In this document: one piece after another, positions 45,520 to 58,049 of the stretch
Layout: the number at the start of each line of letters is the position of its first letter
Position numbering within the stretch: position 1 is the first letter of the stretch
Assembly (NCBI RefSeq): GCF_023159225.1
Contig: NC_063171.1
Coordinates: 38,037,378-38,101,377 of the forward strand
Direction of reading: 5' to 3'
DNA: 64,000 bases
Source of the DNA: Perognathus longimembris pacificus
Lineage: Eukaryota > Chordata > Mammalia > Rodentia > Heteromyidae
The notes under the pieces: generated by a model
The model's input: the letters and a program-made list of their open reading frames with translations, nothing else
What the model was told of the DNA's origin: nothing
Databases searched by the model: none
Program-made: the position numbers and the translations under genes

Positions 45520-46200
45520 CAGATGTTCAAAGAAGACATAGAAATGGCCAAAAAGAATGTGAAAAGGGTTGGACATGACTGATCATCAGGGAAATTCAAA
45601 TGAAAACTAAAGTGATCTATCACCTCTGACCTGCTAGGAAGCCTATTGTCAGAACATCAAAAGGTAACAAGCATTAGACAGGACACTGAGAGATTACCCT
45701 TCAACATGGTTGGTGGGATGTAAATTGGTATAGCCATTGTAGAAAACAGTACGGCGGTTTCTCATAAAACTAACAACAGAAGTAACATATGGTTCAGCAA
45801 TACTTGAAAAGATACATCCAAAAGAAATAAAATCTTTTTCCCAAAGAGATATCTAAACTGTCAAAGTTGATACAGAATTATTTATATAGAAGTACCCTAA
45901 ATGTCTGTTGACAGAACAATGGCTAAACAAAATACAGTGTACACATGAATGCAATAGAATGTTCTTCATTCCTAAAAGAAGGAAATCATTCCATTTGCAA
46001 AAACACAGATGAATCTGAAGAACAAGATGCAAGGTGAAATAAGCCTGGGCCAGGACACTGAATAGTACATGACTCCAATTATGTAGAATATAAAGGCTTA
46101 AACTCAAAGGAATAAAGACTAGAAGTGTGTGGCCAAGGAGTAGGAGGTAGGAAAGATGGGAAACATGGCTAAAAGGGTTCAAAGGTTCAGTAAGTAGTAA
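45520..46200 (+). mobile_element. L1 3' region fragment (sense)
   Basis: AAAGAAGACATAGAAATGGC, ATCATCAGGGAAATTCAAAT, GGTATAGCCATTGTAGAAAA, CCTAAATGTCTGTTGACAGA and ACTCCAATTATGTAGAATAT match L1 3' wording in sense orientation. It is opposite to the L1 piece just before it; a GA repeat (45313-45334) separates them. Confidence 0.75.
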
Positions 46201-46207
46201 GATAAAT

Positions 46208-46440
46208 TCTGAAGACAGCCAGGCACTGGTGACTCCCATAATCCTCAGGAAGCTGAGACCTGGAGGACCTCAATTTGAAGCCAGCCTGGGCAGAAAAGTC
46301 TTTGTGACTTCATCCCCAAATAACCAACAAATATTAGACTTGAGGTATGATTCAAAGTGTTAGAGCATTAGACGTGAGCACTAAACACTAGAAAACTGCA
46401 CAAGAGCTCAAGATCATGAGACCAAGCCCTAGTACCAGCC
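46208..46440 (+). mobile_element. B1-headed composite SINE, old
   Basis: CAGCCAGGCACTGGTGACTC head, GAAGCCAGCCTGGGCAGAAA middle, degraded second module, with its end running into a TC/AC array. Confidence 0.75.

Positions 46441-46499
<59 letters not shown>
46441..46499 (+). repeat. (TC)n(AC)n microsatellite
   Basis: TC repeat followed by an AC repeat, at the 3' end of a composite SINE. Confidence 0.95.
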
Positions 46500-46501
<2 letters not shown>

Positions 46502-46594
46502 TCAGCTCTAAATGTGGGAGTTCTTCCTGGGTTCTCTATTCTGTTGCTCTGATCTCTGTCTCTGTCTCTGTGCCTGTCTCTGTCTCTCTCTCTT

Positions 46595-46671
46595 TCAGCA
46601 GTACTATCTTGAAATCAGGGCCTCATGCCTGCTAGGCAAATACTCTGCCACTTGAGCCACATCTCCAGTCC
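46595..46671 (-). mobile_element. SINE fragment (antisense)
   Basis: ACTCTGCCACTTGAGCCACA and CTCCAGTCCC: antisense tRNA-like module only. A TCTCTG repeat precedes it. Confidence 0.6.
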
Positions 46672-46685
46672 CAATCCCTCATGGT

Positions 46686-46899
46686 TTTTGTTTTTTTGTT
46701 TTTGTTTTTGCCAGTCCTGGGGCTTGGATTCAGTGCCGGAGCACTATCCCTGAGCTTCTTTTTGCTCAAGGCTAGCACTCTACCACTTTGAACCACACCA
46801 CTTCTGGCTTTTTCTGTTTATGTGGTACTGAGGAATCGAACCCAGGGCTTCGTGCATGCTAGGCAAGCACTCTACCACTAAGTCACATTCCGAGCCCCC
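46686..46899 (-). mobile_element. ID-headed composite SINE (antisense)
   Basis: Poly(T) broken by G on the left, GCCAGTCCTGGGGCTTGGAT, AATCGAACCCAGGGCTTCG, and CACATTCCGAGCCCC on the right. Confidence 0.85.
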
Positions 46900-46924
46900 A
46901 TAATATTTTTTAAGTTATTTTTCA

Positions 46925-47110
46925 GGTAGAGTGTTGCATTTTTACCCACACTAGCCTCCCATCTATATCTCCCAGGTATATGAGATTATAGGCATGACCA
47001 CCCACCCTCAGTTTTTGGGTTGAGACCAGGTCTTACTAATTTTGCCTAGGCTGGCTTCAAGTAGCTATCCACACTATCACTGCCCTCTGAGTAACTGAGA
47101 CTGTACACTA
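46925..47110 (-). mobile_element. Old B1-like SINE dimer (antisense)
   Basis: ATTATAGGCATGACCACCCA and GCCTAGGCTGGCTTCAAGTA mark two antisense B1-like units. Confidence 0.55.
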
Positions 47111-47124
47111 TGGCTTTGTACTCA

Positions 47125-47400
47125 AGTGTAGGGTATTTTTAATGTTTCCATGCAAATTTTAGGATTATTTTTCTGCTCCAAAAAATTATGACAGTTGTGT
47201 CTTTGTAGGAATTGGATTTAATGCCTGATTTTCTTTGGGAAGTACAAACATGTTAGCAATTGAATTCTTCCCATTGCCAAGTACAGGATGTCTATACGTT
47301 CACTCTTCTGTCTTTCTTTCATCAATATTTTAGAGATTTCATTGTAAAGGTCTTTCACCTCCTTAGTTAAAAATATTCCCAGTTCTTAACAGCTTTGCTC
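47125..47400 (-). mobile_element. L1 ORF2 fragment (antisense)
   Basis: CCATGCAAATTTTAGGATTA, GGTCTTTCACCTCCTTAGTT and similar wording is antisense L1 ORF2, possibly the continuation of the piece at 44690-45275 split by later insertions. Confidence 0.65.
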
Positions 47401-48189
47401 AAGAAGTTTGCTGGAAATATTTTGTAACCTGTATGTAACCTTGCATCCATTACTTTCTGTTTGAAAAAAAATTGATAGTAATGAATTGATATGTAATATC
47501 AATATTAATATGTGCCCTGTACTGATTTTGGACATTTCTCTGCTACCATTCCCAACCTGCCTGTCACCTCAAAACATCCTTTGGTTCTGATCCAAAAACA
47601 GCATAGAACTCCAAGGACCTGGCTCTTCATACAATTAACTTCATACTTCCCCCTCCCCTCCCTTCTCTTTCCATTTGAGGCTGAAGCTTATTCTCCTGAA
47701 TGCTGAAGAGGAAGAGCTGAGAGGATATGGAAGGAGAGAGACTGAGAGAAGAAAGGCACACTTGACCTGCAGCCTTCATTTCTGCTTGTAGAGCAGCCTA
47801 CAGAGCAAGGAAGTGAGATTTTAATCTGAAATCCAAGGCATGAAAGAAGCAAAGATCTGCAGGAATGCTGGGCATCGTTTTGAAATTGGAATTATTCAAA
47901 AGCCAAGGGAGAAGTAGAATGGGTCGGGGCGGGTGGTGAGGGGGACATCAGATGAGCTGAAGTGCTCTTTGGAGCAAGATAACTGAAATCAAAGTGAAAA
48001 TGTGCAGGGCCTCAGAGCCACACCCAGGTGTCTACTGTATAGAAAAAAGAAATAGTGGTCTGGGGTGTCTGAAAATGAGGCCACAACAATGGCCTAGTGT
48101 CATACTAAATTTCTGAAGCCCTAAAAAATAGCTTGTGGGGTGGAAATTCTGCCCAACAAAGATCTGGACGAACGTTTTTGTTTGGTTTG
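47401..48189. other. Non-coding DNA, no gene seen
   Basis: Nothing recognised. A G-rich GGTCGGGGCGGGTGGTGAGG run is near 47921. Confidence 0.5.
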
Positions 48190-48368
48190 GTTTGGTTTGG
48201 TGCTGGGATGGGGCTTGAACTCAGGGCCAAGGTGCTGTTCCTTAGCTTTTTCTCTTAAGACACTTGAGCCACAGCTCTATTTTGTCTTTTTAGTGGTTAG
48301 TTGGATTTTTGCTGCCCAAGCTAGTTTTGAACCACAGCCTCAGATGTCAGCCTCCTGAACAGCTAGGT
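48190..48368 (-). mobile_element. Old composite SINE (antisense)
   Basis: TTGGT repeat tail side, GGGGCTTGAACTCAGGGCC, ACACTTGAGCCACAGC, then CAGCCTCCTGAACAGCTAGG. Confidence 0.7.
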
Positions 48369-51300
48369 TGAGAGTCATCAGCAAATTTGGACAATCTGAG
48401 TCCAGAGTAGTAATCCATACAAACTAGAGACCTGGTAAGCTAAAACTATATAAATAAACCTACATTTCTCATGAAGGCTATAATTCTGTAGTTTATAGGT
48501 ATAATTTAACTACATTTTTATAGACCTTCCATTTTGCTTAGATATCCAACAATTACAATTTTATAGACCTCCATTTTGCTTAGATATTCAACAATTACAT
48601 ATTAATAAAATCCATACACTTAAATTAGAAATTACATCTCTGTTAGGCTTAACATAACTCAGCAATATGACTCTATTTATGTGTTTCCCACTAGTTAGTA
48701 TGAACTTTAGTGCTTAACTTTCAACTCAAATTTAAATATATTAGATTTATTATATATTTATTATATTATATTAAATTTAAATATATTAGGACCAATGGAA
48801 TGTATGTCACAGTTTTCCCTGAATTTACCTTATTTGTATGTCTTTACTTTCACTCTAATTCCTTAATAGAGTCATCTAATTCACTTACATTGCCTTAACA
48901 GTACACATTATAAGTCTTCTCCAAGTCATACTAAAATGATACGGGGTCTTCTCATTGAATTCTTTGGGATGCAATGAAGAGATAATCTAACTCAATTAGT
49001 AAAAACAATAAGAACAATCTAACTCAATAGCAAAAATAGGTAAATGTACTGAGATTTTCCAGCTGAGACATCCAAAAGAGGACCAATATTTTTAGGGCAA
49101 TCTAAAGTTCAAACTACCATTGGGGTGCATTTTATAACTGTACTTCTACACTTGCCTCAATTTTTAGCCTAAATATGCTAGTTTCTAGCCCCTTCAGTTC
49201 CCAGAAACCAGACTGGAAGAAGAGAGAATTCCTTTCTTTGGGTTAAAAAATAATGTCATTACATTTGAATCTTTTTGTTCCTGGTTGTCTAAGTTAAATC
49301 ACATAAGCCCATCCTGAACGAAACACTGGAGCTGGAGAAGATCCACTTACTGCGCTAGTGAATGTATGTAGCTCTCCTCTGACACTTGGGGGTGGATGAA
49401 CAGATAAGACAAGGGCAAAATAATCAAAAGTAAAATTGGAGTGCTTTTACAATGTGTCACAGTGAGAGCTACCTGTCAGTGACAATAAAAAGAGTTTAGG
49501 ATTCAGATCCAGATATATTAAATCCATTCTCCTTGATTCTTCTCACTTCATGGCATCTTTTCTTCCTCTTCGCAACTCTTCTGTCCTCAGTATCGTTACT
49601 TTATCATCATTATTCCTCGATGAGTTCTTACTATGCTACAAGCCATAATTGGAGATCATCAGCCAGCACCCACTGACTCAGCCACAAGAAAAATAGAAAT
49701 CAAGAGGACTGGGGACTAGAAAATAAATGTGATTTTTTTAATTAAACTGAGACATTTACATCATTGGGATAATGTATCCTATGATCATTTATTCTCCAAA
49801 TATCCAACACATATTCATTTAATATTTCTTATATTAGAAAGATGCAATATAGTAATTTTGTATGAGGGAGTAGAAAGGTAGGAAAAACAAATTCAGGAGT
49901 TACAATAATGTGATGGTTCTCCTTTCATCTTACTCTGACCAGGAACCTGAGCTATAAGCCATTGCTAAACCCTCCAATTTTAGTTTACAAAGGGTGATTC
50001 TAAGAAAGACATGTTTTACAATGTCCCTGTTATCCCAATTATCTGTGTGTTACCTCTTGTAGTTTTGGTAACATAACAAATTCAGAAAATTAAAGAAAAA
50101 CTAGTCAAATTTTCTAAACTTGCCATATCTGAGAGTGGCTAAGAATATTCTGCTTCCTAAGCCCTTATGCCTTGGCCCAGTTTTGAGCAATTGGGTGTTT
50201 GGTGACTCACCTCTATTTTCTACAATCAAGCCAAGCTGTTAATTAAACCCATTGTGACATCCCAATGGCAGTAACTTTGGCATCAGGAGACTCACAGAAG
50301 AACCCCGTGCTATCAATAAATAAAACTACCCCCCATTGCTTTATGGTCACTAGAAGCTATGATTTCTCCTCTTGGCTCGGGTGACAGAAAATGACTGTAG
50401 GAGACTGATTACATGTGGCTTTGGTCTGGGTCTCAGTGCCCAGACCATCCTCACATCTCTACCTTGAGTAGACACCAGCCACTTCTTTAGTATTTCAACC
50501 TGAATTCCATCCGGTAGCCTGTGTGTCTCTAGCTTCTGGCAGGGAAAGGGAGAGGAAAATTGGAAGCCTATGAATAGCAGACCTTGGACCGAAAACCACA
50601 CTGAGAAACTGGACAATGGACAGGAAGTGAGAGTAAACATCTACCCCCAGCGGGACTTAGTTTTCACACCTCAGGTAAGACACAGAGAAGGATGATAAGC
50701 CGAAGCCAGTAACACAATGCGAGAGACACTATTAAGGATATGAACTCCAGACAATGTTCATCAGGATTAATTGAACTTTAAAGTGAATTTTTGTAAGACT
50801 GTACATTTAAGTTTTACATATATAGATAAATATAAATATATGTATAGATATAATCTAAACTAACTGACCCATTTCTCTTCCTAAATTTACACAGTTCTAA
50901 ATCTTCTTAGTTCTGATCCAATTCAATAGGATACTCAACAACATTTTAATTAAAAAATCTTAAATAATGAATGAGTGACCTTTGTGCAAAAAGGGATATA
51001 TTAGGTAGGACATAGACAAAGCAACACTACTTCAAACTGGGCTGAGAAATTCTTGGGTGGTCTACAATAATTACAATTGACAAATAAAAACAAAACAACA
51101 CCTCTGTCTTCAGAAAATACAAAAGCAGAAAAAGGTTAAAAAGTACTATCATGGGAAAGTAGAAAGCAGAGAGATGCAAGAACAAAGCACTAAGCAACAA
51201 AAAGATAACATTAGCATCAACATGATGATCACCTTCCAGAGGCAGCTTTATCCTGCAGAATTCCACTCTCCTTTAAAAAAAAAAATCTCTGTTTGATTGC

Positions 51301-51960
51301 TAATCAAGCCATTCTGGCCTTCTGCTCTTGGGATTTCTAGCATTACTTGAGCTAAATTTCTTCATCTGTCAAGGAGACTATTAGACTCGATCCTTAAGAC
51401 CATCTGAGATGGTAATAGTTATGACTCTGGCTTTCTAGAACTCCTCCTGAGTAAGGGCTAAGCAATGTCCACCCTATACCCTAGCATCCTGCAAAATCCT
51501 TCTGATTAATGAAAGTGAAGGAGGCACAGTGAAGCCATTCCCCAAAACCTCAGCTCTCTACTCACCCCCCTTCAATTCAAAGTTACAATTGCAGAACTAC
51601 TGTCTGTGGATACTTGCAAAAGAAACCTTAAAAGTTAATAAGCGATGGAGTTAGGACCTGGACTCATACTAAATTGTGATAGAACTCTTTTTCTTTAAAT
51701 ATCTTTTTGCAGAAGGAGGGTGGCAGGATACTAAGTCCTCTTTCTCATGACACATATACACACATACATGCACATACACAGAGACAAAACACCCAAAAGC
51801 AGGCACACTCATACAGATTATACCCTGTCTAATGCTGGCTCCATCACCTCTGTGATCCTAAAGAGTCCCCAGCATCTTTGATTCTCAAATCTTTCATCTT
51901 CATAATGTTGGTATTAAAAGTAATAAATACCTCAGTGCCATACTTCAATTAAAAAGTTCA
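48369..51960. other. Long non-coding stretch, no gene seen
   Basis: AT-rich DNA including an AAATATATTAGATTTATTATAT-type low-complexity patch near 48728-48790 and ATATAAATATATG near 50815-50850. No coding or RNA gene is supported. The frame at 50350-50640 (minus) has no family features. Confidence 0.5.
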
Positions 51961-51967
51961 GGGACAG

Positions 51968-52012
51968 CATGTGTGCGTGCACGCACGAGCGCGCGCGTGC
52001 ACACACGCACAC
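51968..52012 (+). repeat. Alternating purine-pyrimidine (GC/CA) tract
   Basis: TGTGTGCGTGCACGCACGAG followed by CGCGCGCGTGCACACACGCA: an almost unbroken alternating purine-pyrimidine run with a CG core. It is unusual in an AT-rich, CpG-poor setting. Confidence 0.85.
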
Positions 52013-52519
52013 AGTAATAATTACCTCATAAGGCCACTGTAAGGACCAACTTAGACAACACATATGACAGTATTTTCTCCCTATCTAGAACATAAAGGAC
52101 GTGGAATACCTCTTAACCTCTGTAACATTTCTTAAAAAAATAAAATTAAATCTGAAATGTGGATGCTAATCTGAAGCCAAAATTGTTTCCCAGGTTTTCT
52201 TCCTGGAGACATAATGTCCAATACTATCAGAATGATAGACTGGGAACTTAATTGAACATTTTGTTGTTTTTTGTTCATTTGGGTTTCTTTTAACTAAACA
52301 AATTGTTGTGTTGATCACATATAATATGTTCTGAAGTATTTACGTTTGTGTAAAATGGTTCAGTCTAGCTAATATGTGCATGACCTTACATATTTTCTAT
52401 TTTTATGGTAACAATCCTTAATATCCAATTTCTCAATTTATTTCAGGAATATATTTTTATGATGTATAAGTTTGTGATCTCAACACGAAACTTATTACAA
52501 GGAATTAGAAGAGGGCGAA

Positions 52520-52757
52520 AAGGAGAAGATAGATGTCTCCTATTTCACAGACCTCTGTAGACATGTTTTTCTCTAAGGCACTCATATATAAACAGCAAAC
52601 TAGTGACGTACTTTCTTAGTTCAGAAGGGTCAATAAGAATTAAGAGAAAAAGGAGTAACATTGTCCTAAAAGAGAACAATGTACTTTTATCTGACTTATG
52701 TAACCATAAGTACTCTGTACATCACCTTTACAATAACAATAAATAATTTTTTAAAGA
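52520..52757 (+). mobile_element. L1-like 3' end fragment
   Basis: GTAACATTGTCCTAAAAGAG, GTAACCATAAGTACTCTG, TACATCACCTTTACAATAAC and an A-rich end. The left boundary is uncertain. Confidence 0.55.
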
Positions 52758-52994
52758 ATGGAGGAAAAGATTGATTAGTTCTTTCAAAATGTCTAAATGA
52801 GTAATGTACACATTGTATCTGTCAAAATACCTACAGGTAATACTAAAATATTATTTACTCTTCAAAGCTTTCCTTGAAATGATCTGATTTTTTTTACTTA
52901 AATATTTTCAGGATGTTTTGTTAGTCTTGAAATCTTCATAATCTCTATGGCCATCTGTCTTAAAATATGTATTGAATCCTCTCTTCTTGGAGAA

Positions 52995-53045
52995 AAGAAC
53001 AGTAGTTGTGTTCATATTTTAAGAACAGTAGTTGTGTTCATATTT
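52995..53045 (+). repeat. 26 bp tandem duplication
   Basis: AAGAACAGTAGTTGTGTTCA plus TATTT occurs twice at a 26 bp period. Confidence 0.9.
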
Positions 53046-55225
53046 CTATCTGTAATGCTTAGAATACAACAAAAATGTGAGAACTTTTAGATAATCTTTC
53101 AATCTTTAGATCATTAAACAGCTAGATTGTTGTCTAAACAAGCCAATCATGTACGCTTTATAAAATGTGTTTTCTCAATAATTATAAAGCATCTATAAGA
53201 AGAATCCTCATGTGTATATGGCTAAGATTACTTAAATTTTTATCTTCTAAATTTCATATCACTCCCCTGAAAATAAAAAATGTAGGATACCTTGTTTTGT
53301 TTTCTGCCAGATGTAGGTAACAAATATGCATGGCTCGGAGCAACCAGGTACCAAAGTATTTATGTGGTATTTCAATCTTGGGAAGACTTGCTTCTCCCCA
53401 GCATAGGACGAAGTGCAATATAAAACCAATTTATTTTCTGTCAAAATGGAGAAAGGAATGAAAATCCTTCTTACATTTGTCTTACAGAAACCATATTAAG
53501 AAAGTGGGAGGAATGAGGTATTTATTAAATGCTGCTTGCTGAACTAGCCTCCTTTCACATAAGTACTCTGAATCCTTCTGGTAGCCCTGGAAAGCAATAA
53601 TTGCTCTTCTCACTACAGAAATGAGAAAATGGGCTTTATGGAATTTATACTCTTCCCAACAGCATATGACAGAGCTTTGATTTACTCCTACATCTATCTG
53701 ATATCAACATCTATTTTTATTCCTACATTACCAAATGCTATATGAGCTTTCTAAAGGTAAAATCTCAGATCAGATATAGCAAATCCATGAGTACTGATAT
53801 TTGGGACTCTAAAATTAAAAAGATAACAGTACAACTATAGTAAATCTACCGACCTACTAGTCAATGAAAATCTTTTGTAAAACTCTGGACAAATCACCAG
53901 AGGAATGAGCTGGAGGAAGAAGAGGATATATGTTCCTTTCACAGGAGAGGGAAGGGCTAAGCAGAATTAAACAAGCAGACTTCACCAAAGACCAGGCAGT
54001 GCTTTTCTGGAAGCAAAGCTGCTTGTCTCAATTATTTATATACTTGAATTAAAAGTCACAGAAACTAAATAGTACCCATTCTAGTGCTAGTGTGCCAGGC
54101 ACTTGTTACAAAACCCTTTCTATAAAACTCAGAAATACATGTTTTAAATTATTTTCCAAGGATGTCCAAGAACAGGTGCACTTTGAATGCTGCCATAATC
54201 GCAGGCAGATAACCATCTGCTCAGTCTCCACATTCTGTTTGAATAATGACCTCTTCTTCTGACTATGTCTCATCTTTGACTCATGAGCAACTTGGAGTCC
54301 TGGACAGCAACTTACTTACATATGCGTTATTAACACATCTAGTGCCTTACTCATAAGTGTCATGGTACTGCCTAATATTTCTTGTGTAACAATCCGATGT
54401 TCTTTACTCAGCAGATCTCTGCTAAGGCAGGATACATTGCCCAGTTTTTGTTAGGAATACTAATAGATGTGATAGCTTTTTAATGGAATACTTTCACATG
54501 GGATAAAAGTGGGGTTCTCTTCATAAGAACCCTCTCGCTGACTCAGATTCCACTGTGCTCTAGAGGGTAACACAGGCACCAGCTATTGAGAATCACTCTC
54601 TCAGGAGTATAGAATTCCTAACAGCAGATGCTCCCTTCAGTGTCACTGGCCTATTTAATCCTATGATTTCTCTTTTAGGTTTGAACTGGTGAAACCTAAG
54701 CCATGTGATACAGAAATCCTTAGGAATTCTTGGTTCTTGGCAATCTTTCTACACAGGAAAATACTGAGGATTTTCTTACTGTGTGAGTTCTAAGAAAACT
54801 GTGGTGTCATGTATGAGATGGGTAATGGTACAACTAGCTCACTTTTTACTTTAATCTTACAATATTTATGGAGATGCCCCCAGATGCTTACAATATAATT
54901 GTGTTGGCCCAGGCATATTCAGGGAAAGGTAAGTAAAATTCACATCTTTCCCTCAATGGAGACAAAATTTAGTGGACAAGAAAGATATGAGAACAACTCA
55001 TTATGTTAAAGTTGAGTAAATGTCATTTACACCATTAGTTGTGTGAGTTTTGAGGAAGAAACAATTCCTTTTATCAGGAAATACCAATATCCATAAAATA
55101 TCTATAAGTGAAGATGAGTGATAAATTAACATAAGCAAAGAACAGAGGCAAAGAAGGACAAAAGGGGTTGTTGGTTTTTTTTTTCCCCCAATCACAATAC
55201 ATACCATAAATGCTCTTCAGAAGCA
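53046..55225. other. Non-coding DNA, no gene seen
   Basis: No supported feature. Confidence 0.5.
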
Positions 55226-55438
55226 GAGTCCCAGTGGCTTTCACCTGTCATTCTAGCTACTCAAGAGGCTGAGATCTGAGGATCCCAGTTGAAGGCAGTC
55301 TAGGGAGAAAAGTCCACAAGACTCATTGCCAATTAAGCACAAAAAATGCAGAAGTGGAGCTGTGGCTGAGTGGTAGAGCACTAGCCTTGAGCATGAATGC
55401 TCAGGGATGCCCAGGCCCTAAATTCAAGCCCCAGGACC
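55226..55438 (+). mobile_element. B1-headed composite SINE
   Basis: CCCAGTGGCTTTCACCTGTC head, GAGCTGTGGCTGAGTGGTAG second module, end CCCCAGGACCGA joined to a CA array. Confidence 0.85.

Positions 55439-55493
<55 letters not shown>
55439..55493 (+). repeat. (CA)n microsatellite
   Basis: About 27 CA units at the 3' end of a composite SINE. Confidence 0.95.
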
Positions 55494-55495
<2 letters not shown>

Positions 55496-56374
55496 GCATG
55501 CATGCACACACAGCTCCTCAGAGTAGCATACTTTTCCCAAATAAAATGTGTCTCATACAATTCCATTTATTTACCTGAGGAATAGGAAGAGGAAGAGGAA
55601 TAGGAAATACAGCCAGCTGTGATTTCAGTAGGACTTAATGGAAGTAGTGGAAATGGATAGGAGGGCTCCGGTGAGACTGGTTCTCCTTGTGAGAGAAAAG
55701 ACTATTAGAGAAGCAGTAGATGTCCCATTTTAGAATAAATAAGTTAGAAAGAAGAGAGCACTTTTCAGCCTTTGGAACAAAACATACCCAGATAAAGCAC
55801 CTATATACAATATGATGAGAATATGAGGAGGTAAAACTGAGGATTTCTTACAGAACAAAAGATAAACACACTAGGAGGAAATATAGGTCCAAATTAGGCA
55901 AACACTAAAATTGAGAGGAGGAGTTTCAGCATAAAGAGAATAAAGACATAAAGCTAATGCACATTATATCACTTGTGGAAAAAAGCCATCACTCATGGGG
56001 GGAGGAGAAGCAGGATGTCTATTCAACTGTTTTGGAAAGGTTTCACTGAGAAAGTTTGAGTGATGGCAACCCAAATGGACAAGAGCTACAAGTTACAAAT
56101 GAAACACTAAGAATTTAAATAACAATCCCACCATGGAACTAGAGCCAAAAGAATGGTTGAGTCTGAAAATTATCAATAACTTTAGCGATGGTGTTAGAAT
56201 TACTGTGAAGATTAAAGCCTGAGCAATCAGACTTACTTATTTTTACACAAATCAAGTCTTAGAAGAAAGTAGGAATGAAGAGGAAGTGATGTGTTTAGAT
56301 TTAAAATCTGAGAACACATGCTAGCTCTGTATTTATCAGTTTCCTGTGGGCTTTATTGATTTTCATCTATTTCT
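55494..56374. other. Non-coding DNA upstream of the OR10K1-like gene
   Basis: No gene. The sequence CATCTCCTCAG ending at about 56396 could be a splice acceptor for the OR coding exon. Confidence 0.45.
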
Positions 56375-56425
56375 GTGGGTATTTGCATCTCCTCAGTGCT
56401 CCAGTCACCTGATCATGCAGTGTTC

Positions 56426-57370
56426 ATGGAGAGGATCAATGAGACAGTGGTGAGAGAGTTTGTCTTCCTGGGCTTTTCATCTCTGGCCAGGCTGCAGCTG
56501 CTGCTCTTTGCCGTCTTCCTGCTCCTCTACCTGTTCACTCTGGGCACCAATGCCATCATCATCTCCACCATTGTGCTCGACAGAGCCCTTCACACCCCCA
56601 TGTACTTCTTCCTCTCTGTCCTCTCCTGCTCTGAGACTTGCTACACCTTCGTCATTGTACCCAAGATGCTGGTGGACCTGTTGGCGCAGAGGAAGACCAT
56701 CTCCTTCCTGGGCTGTGCCATCCAGATGTTCACCTTCCTCTTCCTTGGCTGCTCCCACTCCTTCCTGCTGGCAGCCATGGGCTATGACCGCTATGTGGCC
56801 ATCTGCAATCCGCTGCGCTACACAGTGCTCATGGGGCGTGGGGTGTGCGTGGGGCTGGTAGCCGCGGCCTGTGCCTGTGGCTTCACTGTGGCACAGGTCA
56901 TCACATCCTTGGTGTTCCACCTGCCCTTCCACTCTTCCAATCAGCTCCATCACTTCTTCTGTGACATCTCCCCTGTCCTCAAGCTGGCATCCCACCACTC
57001 CCGCTCCAGTCAGATGACCATCTTCATGCTTTGTGCACTGGTCCTTGTGATCCCACTGCTGCTGATCTTGGTGTCCTATATTCACATCATCTTGGCCATC
57101 CTCCAGTTTCCTTCCACATTGGGCAGGTACAAAGCTTTCTCCACGTGTGCTTCTCACCTCATCATTGTCACTGTCCACTATGGCTGCGCCTCCTTTATCT
57201 ATTTGAGGCCTAAGTCTGACTACTCCTCAAGCCAGGATGCTCTGATATCGGTGTCCTACACTATCCTAACTCCACTCTTCAACCCAATGATCTACAGCCT
57301 TAGGAATAAAGAATTCAAGTCAGCTCTTCGCAGAGTTGTAGGAAGAACCATTCTCCCACCACAATTTTAA
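56426..57370 (+). CDS. OR10K1: Olfactory receptor 10K1-like
   Basis: Complete 314-residue receptor. An in-frame ATG exists 17 codons earlier (56375). I prefer 56426 because it puts the NET sequon at residue 5, as in other ORs, and because a possible splice acceptor (CATCTCCTCAG) lies between the two ATGs. Motifs seen are REFVFLGFSSLARLQ, LDRALHTPMYFF at 51-62, MGYDRYVAICNPLRY, HSSNQLHHFFCDISPVLKLA, YKAFSTCASHL and NPMIYSLRNKEFKSALRR. From memory this is very close to human OR10K1/OR10K2. Plus orientation and the following OR10R2-like gene favour OR10K1. The related pseudogene at 30394-31111 lies inverted, as OR10K2 does in human. Unusual residues such as HHSRSSQ replace a Cys in loop 2, as in human OR10K. 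Confidence 0.93.
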   Translation: MERINETVVREFVFLGFSSLARLQLLLFAVFLLLYLFTLGTNAIIISTIVLDRALHTPMYFFLSVLSCSETCYTFVIVPKMLVDLLAQRKTISFLGCAIQMFTFLFLGCSHSFLLAAMGYDRYVAICNPLRYTVLMGRGVCVGLVAAACACGFTVAQVITSLVFHLPFHSSNQLHHFFCDISPVLKLASHHSRSSQMTIFMLCALVLVIPLLLILVSYIHIILAILQFPSTLGRYKAFSTCASHLIIVTVHYGCASFIYLRPKSDYSSSQDALISVSYTILTPLFNPMIYSLRNKEFKSALRRVVGRTILPPQF

Positions 57371-57820
57371 TTTGGATCCTGATCTTTCCAAATAACAAAG
57401 CATAAGGTATACAGGAAACATTTCCAAGGAATTTTGGAAATGACCAACCAACCAAGCATTGTACTCGAAAATAGATTATTTCTCCCTCCACTTTTCACCA
57501 TTCCCATATTAATTATCATCCATTGGAAGAGTTGAATGAAAAATAAGGAGCAGCATTTTAGGAAATTATATGTGTGTTCAGAAGTCTAGTCTCTGGTAAA
57601 CACTGTCACTCAATTTCATTCAGGGTTAGTTAGAAAAAAATGCTGTCTTTCAGATTTTGATCTGAAAACTCTTACTATATTTTCACCTTCCCGATACATT
57701 TATGGAAAATTTTTTAAAATATTTTAAAAATTTAAAACCATTTCAATCGTTTTCAGAAATGTTTACTCAAATAATCTGACCAGCCACTCACAGAAATAAG
57801 AATTCAGCAGTATGTCCATC
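57371..57820. other. Non-coding DNA 3' of the OR10K1-like gene
   Basis: No feature recognised. Confidence 0.45.
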
Positions 57821-57838
57821 AGAAAGAATGGCATTGCC

Positions 57839-58049
57839 GATGCCATGCCATGTGTCTCCACGGTCGGTACTGTGTTGTCCCCATGGCATCGAACTCAGCT
57901 CTCCATCAGAGCTGAATTGGTTTGTTGATAAATCTTCTGGAAGTAAGTCTCTGTGTCACTGTCCTGTTTTGTTTATATGTTTTTCTGTAACCTAGGACCG
58001 GTCCATCTGGAACTTCCCCTAATAAATCCATCTTTTTTCATAAAAAAAA
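57839..58049 (+). mobile_element. Short retrocopy of an unidentified transcript
   Basis: A ~211 bp unit with AATAAA at 58021-58026, a short A tail (58042-58050), and ~18 bp target repeats AGAAAGAATGGCATTGCC (57821-57838) and AGAAAGAATGGAATTGCC (58050-58067). These are the marks of L1-driven retroposition. It does not look like the SINEs or L1 ends elsewhere in the window and appears only once. The source is unknown: a 5'-truncated mRNA 3' end or an LTR-derived transcript are both possible. Confidence 0.8.

Noticed and set aside
53259..53444. Short open frames in the 48-55 kb desert
   Set aside because: Around 60-100 codons, no family motif, no duplication partner; expected by chance in AT-rich DNA.
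56477..57178. 233-codon frame on the minus strand inside the OR10K1-like gene
   Set aside because: Shadow of the GC-rich OR coding sequence; a similar shadow appears opposite the OR10K pseudogene, as expected from homology.
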